Below are positions 59,033 through 64,000 of a stretch of 64,000 nucleotides of DNA, in pieces (position 1 is the stretch's first letter; every line of letters begins with the position of its first letter). The DNA is from Actinophytocola sp963826035 (lineage in GTDB: Bacteria > Actinomycetota > Actinomycetes > Mycobacteriales > Pseudonocardiaceae): assembly GCA_963826035.1 (NCBI GenBank), contig CAWGVZ010000010.1:1488001-1552000 (forward strand). Reading direction: 5' to 3'. The notes under the pieces were generated by a model. The model did no database searches, had not been told where the DNA came from, and saw only the letters and a list, made by a program, of their open reading frames with translations. A program made the position numbers and the translations under genes.

Positions 59033-59466
59033 TCAGAGCGGCAGCCAGTCCGGCCACCACCGCGGCGCGTCACCGGGGCAGAGATGGTCCGCCACGTCTC
59101 CCAGGCCGACGGCCAGTAACGCCCACAGCACCAGGGCGAGTGCCGCCATCGCCGCGACGAACGCCAGCCCGCCGGCCAGGACAGCGCCTCCCGGACGCGT
59201 CGCACCGACCAGGCTGGCGGCCCCGCCGTACCCGAACCGGTACACCGCGGCGAACACCACGCCGTCGACGACCGCGAGCACCGGCGACACGACATAGACC
59301 AACCGAAGGAGTTCGCCGACGCGTTGATGCCGACGTCGCAGTCCGCCATCGCTTTGCCGAGCACTTCGACGCCGAACACGGCCGCGGTCACACCCATCAC
59401 CGTGCTGAGGGAAAGGCTGACCCATGGCGGCGGCCGCTTCACCCCCGACGTAGTCACGACGAGCAC
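59033..59466 (-). pseudogene. Membrane protein gene with an apparent frameshift
   Basis: From GTG 59466 one frame gives 'PPPWVSLSLSTVMGVTAAVF' and 'GKAMADCDVGINASANSF'. About position 59310 the coding character passes to another frame with 'RLVYVVSPVLAVVDGVVFAA' and 'LAFVAAMAALALVLWALLAV', ending at 59033. Joined, it would be a four-helix membrane protein of about 145 residues. A single-base indel, real or from sequencing, explains the break. It starts 20 bp after the histidine kinase stop. Function unknown. Confidence 0.6.
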
Positions 59467-59485
59467 CGTGGCGACCAGAGCGTGT

Positions 59486-60895
59486 TCAGTGGCTGGGGCG
59501 GCGGTTGGGAATCTCGATGCCGAATGTCGCGCCCTCGCCCGGGGTGGACACCAGTTTCACGGCGCCGCCGTGTGCCTCCGCTATCGCGCGCACGATCGCC
59601 AGCCCTAGACCGGCGCCTGCGCGATGGCCGACCGCGCCGTCGGTTGAGCCTCTGCTGAACCTGCCGAAGATCTTTTCCCGGTCGTCCGCCGGAACGCCCG
59701 GGCCGTGGTCGGTCACCCAGAACGACGCCTGGCCGTTTCGGTACGCCGAGCCCATCAGGATCTCGTCGCCCGTCGACGTGTGTTGTACCGCGTTCTGGGC
59801 CAGTTGGACCACCGCCTGGGTCACTCGCTGCTGGTCGACCTCCGCCACACCCTCACCGATCGCCGCCAGCCGCCATGCTCGGTCGCCCATGGCCCAGACC
59901 TTGGCGTAGATGTCGCCGGTCAGTTCGGCGACCTCCACCGGCTCCGGCCGCACGAAGTCCGGCCGCTCGGCCTTGGCCAGCAGCAGCAGGTCGTCGACTA
60001 TCCGGTTCATCCGGTCCAGCTCGTCGGTACAAAGCCGGACGACCTCCGCGCGCTCGGCCGGGTCGTCGCCCATCAGCTCCAGGTGTCCCCGCACGATGGT
60101 GATGGGCGTCCGTAGTTCGTGCGAGGCGTCGTCGACGAACTGGCGCTGCGTGCCGAACGCTTTCTCCAGCCGGTCGAGCATCGAGTTGAACTGGCCGGTC
60201 AGCGCGGCGATGTCGTCGCGACCCTGCACGGGGATCCGCTGGGTGAGGTCGCGTTCGGTCAGCTCGGCGGCCGCCCGGCGCACCAGCCGCACGGGCGCGA
60301 GGATCTGCCCGGCCACCAGCCACGCCGCGATGGCCGCCAGCACCATGCCCACGCCGCTGACCGGGACCAGCGTGCGGATCGTCTGGTCGACGTCCACCCG
60401 GTCGCGGTCCACGAGGTAGCCGACCACGAACGCGCCGTGGTCGTTCGGGTCGGTCCGCCCGGTGACCTCGACCTTGATCCAGCGCAGCTCGCCGGCGTCG
60501 GTCGGGGTCGAGCCGCTGGAGTCGGGCGAACGCAGGATCGGGTCGAGCACGTCGAGCCGGTCGGCCAGCCGGAACGGTTCGACCCGGTCCTGGGCGAGGA
60601 CCTTCCCCGCCGCCCCGTCGGCCACCCAGCCGACGATCACCTCGTCGTCGTCCGGGTGCTGGCGTTGCAGATGGTTGAACAGCAGCTCGTGGACGTCGCG
60701 GAACGGCTGCCGCGTGGCCCGGTCGACCCCCGCCTGCGCTACTCCCGTCAGCTCGCTGGCCTCCTGTTCGAGGGCGGCCGTCACGTCGGCGTCGACGCGC
60801 TGCATCAGCAGTGCCCTGGTCACGAGCGTGACGGTCAGCAGCACCACCGCCATGAGCAGCAGCATCCACGCCATGATCCGGACCCGGGCGGGCAC
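59486..60895 (-). CDS. Sensor histidine kinase without adjacent response regulator
   Basis: 469 residues from GTG 60895; the frame is open upstream, so a start a few dozen codons earlier is possible. Two membrane helices flank a 150-residue extracytoplasmic sensor domain; then HAMP, H-box 'DASHELRTPITIVRGHLELM', N-box 'QLAQNAVQHTSTGD' and 'AGAGLGLAIVRAIAEAHGGA'. In actinomycetes such kinases usually follow an OmpR-type regulator gene, but here the gene upstream encodes a B3/B4-domain protein, so the partner must be elsewhere. Confidence 0.93.
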   Translation of the reverse strand: MPARVRIMAWMLLLMAVVLLTVTLVTRALLMQRVDADVTAALEQEASELTGVAQAGVDRATRQPFRDVHELLFNHLQRQHPDDDEVIVGWVADGAAGKVLAQDRVEPFRLADRLDVLDPILRSPDSSGSTPTDAGELRWIKVEVTGRTDPNDHGAFVVGYLVDRDRVDVDQTIRTLVPVSGVGMVLAAIAAWLVAGQILAPVRLVRRAAAELTERDLTQRIPVQGRDDIAALTGQFNSMLDRLEKAFGTQRQFVDDASHELRTPITIVRGHLELMGDDPAERAEVVRLCTDELDRMNRIVDDLLLLAKAERPDFVRPEPVEVAELTGDIYAKVWAMGDRAWRLAAIGEGVAEVDQQRVTQAVVQLAQNAVQHTSTGDEILMGSAYRNGQASFWVTDHGPGVPADDREKIFGRFSRGSTDGAVGHRAGAGLGLAIVRAIAEAHGGAVKLVSTPGEGATFGIEIPNRRPSH

Positions 60896-60939
60896 GACCG
60901 GGAGCCGCCGGTGCGGGCCGAGACCGGACCGGCGGCGTC

Positions 60940-61632
60940 TCAGAAGTCGACCCGGGGCGAGGATTCGGTCAGTATCAGCGGCTTGGCCTCCACCGACCAG
61001 ACAGCGGCCATCTCATCGGCCAGTGCGCTCATCAGCCGTTCGACGTCGGATAACGCACCGTCATGCAGCGCCTCGGCGACGATGAGGACGGAACCCGTGC
61101 CGTCGCGCACCGCCGAGTGCCCGCTCTGCCGGTTGGTCCACCGCCGGGCGTGGGCCCGTCCCTCCGCGTCGACGAAGACGACCTCGCCGGGCGCCGGCTG
61201 CTCGTCGTCGCCGCCGAACGTCGTGTACACCTCCGCACCGGTCGCGTACCGGACCTCGAGCTGGCCGGCGATCCGGTCGACGTCGAACACCGCCACCGGG
61301 ATCGCGTACTCCAGCGACGCGGCGTTGCACAGGTCGATCAACGGGTGCAGCCGCGGGAGCGACCCCTCCTTGCGGAAGCGCCGCAACAGCGACTCGGACG
61401 CGCACCGGTACTGGGTCGGCTTGAGTCCCATGGCGCCGAACGCCCGCCGCCACGCCTGGATGGCGGGCAGTTCGCTCTCGGCGCCGCCGCGTTGCCGAGC
61501 GACCTCGGAGTGAGCGGTCACCTGCTGATCGACCGACACGTCGGGAGTGATCCCGTCGACGCGGAGCACTCCCGGCACCAGGCTCGGGAAGTCACGCCAG
61601 AGCTGCGTCTCGTGCGCGAAGTGCTCGATCAC
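60940..61632 (-). CDS. B3/B4 tRNA-synthetase-editing-like domain protein
   Basis: 230 residues from GTG 61632. The B3/B4 fold of phenylalanyl-tRNA synthetase beta is recognised from 'HETQLWRDFPSLVPGVLRVD', 'AIQAWRRAFGAMGLKPTQYR', 'ESLLRRFRKEGSLPRLHPLI' and 'DLCNAASLEYAIPVAVFD'. Stand-alone versions may edit mischarged tRNA or bind aminoacyl compounds. The end 45 bp upstream of the kinase gene suggests cotranscription without an obvious functional link. Confidence 0.9.
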   Translation of the reverse strand: MIEHFAHETQLWRDFPSLVPGVLRVDGITPDVSVDQQVTAHSEVARQRGGAESELPAIQAWRRAFGAMGLKPTQYRCASESLLRRFRKEGSLPRLHPLIDLCNAASLEYAIPVAVFDVDRIAGQLEVRYATGAEVYTTFGGDDEQPAPGEVVFVDAEGRAHARRWTNRQSGHSAVRDGTGSVLIVAEALHDGALSDVERLMSALADEMAAVWSVEAKPLILTESSPRVDF

Positions 61633-61736
61633 CGGTCGCCCAGCGCCACCACGGACGTCCGCCACAACACCGTCACCACCCCACGAATCAGAGACCACAC
61701 GACCAGCAACATAGACAACGCCGATGCCCAGCAGAG

Positions 61737-62348
61737 TCACTGGCTGGTGAACGCCAGGCGAGCGCCGAGTCCGACGAAGGCCGCCGCGAACGTGCGGCGT
61801 AACCAGGTCAACACTCGCGGGCGGGAGATCACGTGGGTGCGCATGGCCGCCGCGAACGCCCCGTACGCGACGAACACCGCGAACGTCAGCAGCATGAACA
61901 CCGCGCTCAGTTCGACCATGCGCAGCAGCGCGTTCGGCTGGCCGGCTGTGACGAACTGCGGCAGGAACGCGAAGAAGAAGATCGTGAGCTTCGGGTTGAG
62001 GATGTTGATGAGCACGCCCGACGCGATGACCTTGGCCGCCGAACGGGGCTCCGTGTCGCGCTCGGCGGTCAACGCGCCCTTGTCGCGCCAGGTGGCCCAC
62101 GCCATGTAGAGGAGGTACGCGACGCCCGCGTACTTGAGAATCTCGAACGCGAGCGCGCTGGTATGCAGCAGCGCGGCGACACCGGTGATCGCCGCGACCA
62201 TGTGCGGGATGATCCCGAGCGTGCAGCCGACCGACGCGACGACGCTGGCCCGGGTGCCCCGGGACAGGCCCGCCGCGATCGTGTACAGCACACCGGTGCC
62301 AGGCGTGGCGACCACGATGAGCGACGTCAGAAGGAACTCGATACTCAT
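61737..62348 (-). CDS. LysE/RhtB-family exporter
   Basis: 203 residues, six helices. Signature 'LIVVATPGTGVLYTIAAGLS', 'LKYAGVAYLLYMAWATW' and 'GVLINILNPKLTIFFFAFLP'. Members export lysine, threonine, homoserine or other small amphiphiles. Divergent from a GNAT gene with a 55-bp gap. Confidence 0.93.
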   Translation of the reverse strand: MSIEFLLTSLIVVATPGTGVLYTIAAGLSRGTRASVVASVGCTLGIIPHMVAAITGVAALLHTSALAFEILKYAGVAYLLYMAWATWRDKGALTAERDTEPRSAAKVIASGVLINILNPKLTIFFFAFLPQFVTAGQPNALLRMVELSAVFMLLTFAVFVAYGAFAAAMRTHVISRPRVLTWLRRTFAAAFVGLGARLAFTSQ

Positions 62349-62403
62349 GACTGGACCTCCCCAAGGTTGATGGGAGGGACGTTACTCAGCGGGGGCGACA
62401 ATT

Positions 62404-62892
62404 TTGGAAGTCCGGCACACGACGCTCGATCACGCGGTTGCCGCGCCGATGATGGCGCAGCTGGCCGAGGAGTACTACCTCACCTACGGCGACATCACGG
62501 AGTTCCGCCAGTACCCGGCCGCCGACTTCGCCGCCCCGGACGGCGCGCTGCTCGTGCTGCTCGACGCGGGTCGCCCGGTCGCCGGTGGCGCCTTTCGGCG
62601 GTACGACAAGGAAACAGCGGAACTGAAGCGCATGTGGACCCACACGGCACACCGACGGCGTGGCCTCGCCCGCCGCATGCTCACCGAGCTGGAGACCGAG
62701 GCCGCCACGCGCGGCTACCGGCGCATCTACCTCACCACCGGCTGGCGCCAGCCCGCAGCCGCCACCCTGTACCGAAGCGCCGGCTACACCGAACTCCCCG
62801 CGCCGCCCGACTCGGCCGGCGGCGTTCAGCAGCTGGCGTTCGAGAAGGACCTAGTAGTCCAGATCGGACAGTGTGAGGGGGCGGCCGGGTAG
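62404..62892 (+). CDS. GNAT acetyltransferase
   Basis: 162 residues from TTG 62404, the only start near the front of the domain. Acetyl-CoA site 'MWTHTAHRRRGLARRMLTEL', then 'YRRIYLTTGWRQPAAATLYR' and 'SAGYTELP'. The last 42 nt overlap the convergent TetR gene. Substrate unknown. Confidence 0.9.
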   Translation: MEVRHTTLDHAVAAPMMAQLAEEYYLTYGDITEFRQYPAADFAAPDGALLVLLDAGRPVAGGAFRRYDKETAELKRMWTHTAHRRRGLARRMLTELETEAATRGYRRIYLTTGWRQPAAATLYRSAGYTELPAPPDSAGGVQQLAFEKDLVVQIGQCEGAAG

Positions 62893-63486
62893 GCGGCTGG
62901 ACCGACCGGCCCGCAGGCCGTCGAGCAGCACCACGAGCATCCGGTCCGGGATCTGTTCGGCCGCGTCCTCGGACAGGCCCCGCGTCGGGTGCAGCGTGGC
63001 GGCGGCCATGAGGGCCACGTCCGCCGCGCCCACGTCACGGCGCAGCGTGCCCTCCGCCTGCGCGGCCCGCACCACACCGTCGAGCAGTTCGACCAGCTCA
63101 CGGCGACACCGCGCCACCTCGGGGTCGGCCTTGATCACCGCGATGGCCGTCGGCGAGGAGGCCATGAGCCGCATCGACAGCCGCAGCTCGGCGGACTGCC
63201 GCAGGATCCGCCCCAGGGCGTCCCATGCGGTCGGTTCCTCGGCGATGGCCGCCTTGGTGCCGGCGACGACGCCGACGAACGTCGTCTGCGCGACAGCGCG
63301 GATCAGCGCGACCCGGTCGGGAAAGCGCCGGTAGAGCGTGCCGACGCCGACCGACGCACGCCGCGCGATCTCCTCCATGGGGACCTGGGCGCCCTGTTCG
63401 GCGAACAGTTCCTTGGCCGCCGCGAGGATCTGGTCGAGGTTGCGCCGCGCGTCGGACCGCAACGGCGCTCGTAACTCCGCGGACAT
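62851..63486 (-). CDS. TetR-family transcriptional regulator
   Basis: 211 residues from ATG 63486; the frame is open to 63567. Helix-turn-helix 'MEEIARRASVGVGTLYRRFP'. The ligand domain ('AELRLSMRLMASSPTAIAVI') resembles SACE_7040/TetR_C_33-like regulators of oxidoreductase genes. Divergent from the cytochrome P450 gene 114 bp away, which is its probable target. Confidence 0.93.
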   Translation of the reverse strand: MSAELRAPLRSDARRNLDQILAAAKELFAEQGAQVPMEEIARRASVGVGTLYRRFPDRVALIRAVAQTTFVGVVAGTKAAIAEEPTAWDALGRILRQSAELRLSMRLMASSPTAIAVIKADPEVARCRRELVELLDGVVRAAQAEGTLRRDVGAADVALMAAATLHPTRGLSEDAAEQIPDRMLVVLLDGLRAGRSSRLPGRPLTLSDLDY

Positions 63487-63599
63487 CCCATTCGCCCTTC
63501 CGCTGGCCGGACGGCCGAAGTATCCCATTCGACAGCCCGCGTTCGGATGGCTACCTTTGGGTATCAAGCGGAATAAATTCGTCCGGATTAGGGTCGCTC

Positions 63600-64000
63600 A
63601 TGACTGCCACGCAAACCTTTCCACCGGTCCGCACCTGCCCGTACACGCCGCCGGCCGAGTACCGCGACCTGCCGCCCATCAGCCGCGTGCCGCTACCGAA
63701 CGGCATGACCGCGTGGGCGGTGACGCGACACCAGGACGTCCGCGCGGTGCTCACCGACCCCAGGTTCAGCTCCAACCGCTACCACCCCGGCTTCCCGCGG
63801 TTCACGGATCTCCCCCTGGGATCCCGGTTCGACACGTCGCTCATCGGCCTCGACCCGCCCGAGCACGGGCCGGCGCGCCACGCGGTGCTCGGCGAGTTCA
63901 CGGTCAAGCGGCTGGAGGCACTGCGCCCGCGCGTCCAGGAGATCGTCGACCAGCACGTCGACGCCCTGCTCGCCGGCCCGCGGCCGACCGACCTGGTGAC
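63600..64000 (+). CDS. Cytochrome P450, partial (3' end outside window)
   Basis: The first 133 codons from ATG 63600 are present. 'AWAVTRHQDVRAVLTDPRFS', then 'LIGLDPPEHGPARHAVLGEF' (the C-helix region with HxxxR) and 'RLEALRPRVQEIVDQHVDAL' are characteristic of bacterial CYP105/CYP107-type enzymes. The I-helix, ExxR and haem Cys lie beyond the window. Usual roles are hydroxylation in secondary metabolism or xenobiotic turnover; a TetR regulator gene is divergent. Confidence 0.93.
   Translation, partial: MTATQTFPPVRTCPYTPPAEYRDLPPISRVPLPNGMTAWAVTRHQDVRAVLTDPRFSSNRYHPGFPRFTDLPLGSRFDTSLIGLDPPEHGPARHAVLGEFTVKRLEALRPRVQEIVDQHVDALLAGPRPTDLV

Noticed and set aside
63520..63565. Inverted repeat as operator between TetR and P450 genes
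   Set aside because: GTATCCCA and TGGGTATC share only the CCCA/TGGG part when paired properly; too weak to call.

Overview
High-GC actinobacterial chromosome segment. Strong GC bias at third codon positions, frequent GTG starts, many 4-nt ATGA/GTGA start-stop overlaps, an LAxTG-type (class E) sortase substrate, XRE-DUF5753 and DUF6879 genes and TTGTCCACA-type DnaA boxes point to Actinomycetales. The dispersed palindromic repeats look to me like those of Pseudonocardiaceae, but that family-level call is inference. No rRNA, tRNA or CRISPR array was seen.

Layout. 0-8.3 kb: a cut metallophosphoesterase, a calerythrin-like EF-hand protein, a Tat-exported FAD oxidase, a TetR/aldo-keto reductase pair, a secreted tannase/feruloyl-esterase-type protein, and hemF. 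8.3-16.1 kb: a SWIM zinc-finger gene followed, across a palindromic repeat array, by a translationally coupled operon DUF5691 - MoxR AAA+ ATPase - DUF5682 - vWA protein. This is the best candidate for an uncharacterised system. 16.3-18.6 kb: a small-protein/DUF6879/XRE-DUF5753 operon, a VOC protein and a small acidic protein. 18.6-25.8 kb: an Opp/Dpp-type ABC importer divergent from a broken sialidase gene and a CE7 acetylesterase. 25.8-33.5 kb: an MFS gene and a MacB-like ABC/adaptor/lipoprotein operon divergent from a two-component system, then a YbdK-type ligase. 33.6-39.6 kb: a sortase substrate, a lipid kinase, and two paralogous secreted proteins bracketing an IS1380-like element and an amidinotransferase.

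39.8-50.1 kb is one minus-strand, ten-gene operon (Liv-type ABC importer, secreted hydrolase, SDR, amidohydrolase, acyl-CoA ligase, MaoC hydratase) divergent from a PaaX-type repressor. The enzyme set matches the couLMNO route for beta-oxidative deacetylation of p-hydroxycinnamates in Rhodococcus, so plant-phenolic uptake and breakdown is the likely role. The secreted tannase-like protein at 5.9 kb could supply substrate.

50.2-64 kb is a mosaic: a 2-hydroxyacid dehydrogenase, a cysteine hydrolase with a GlxA-type regulator, a truncated and frameshifted S8 protease, a second reductase/TetR pair around a perfect palindrome, a gene graveyard (monooxygenase, lipase and one other remnant), membrane proteins, an apparently orphan histidine kinase, a B3/B4-domain protein, a LysE exporter, GNAT and TetR genes, and the start of a cytochrome P450. 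At least four families of palindromic intergenic repeats are scattered through the window; some copies supply the stop codons of neighbouring genes.
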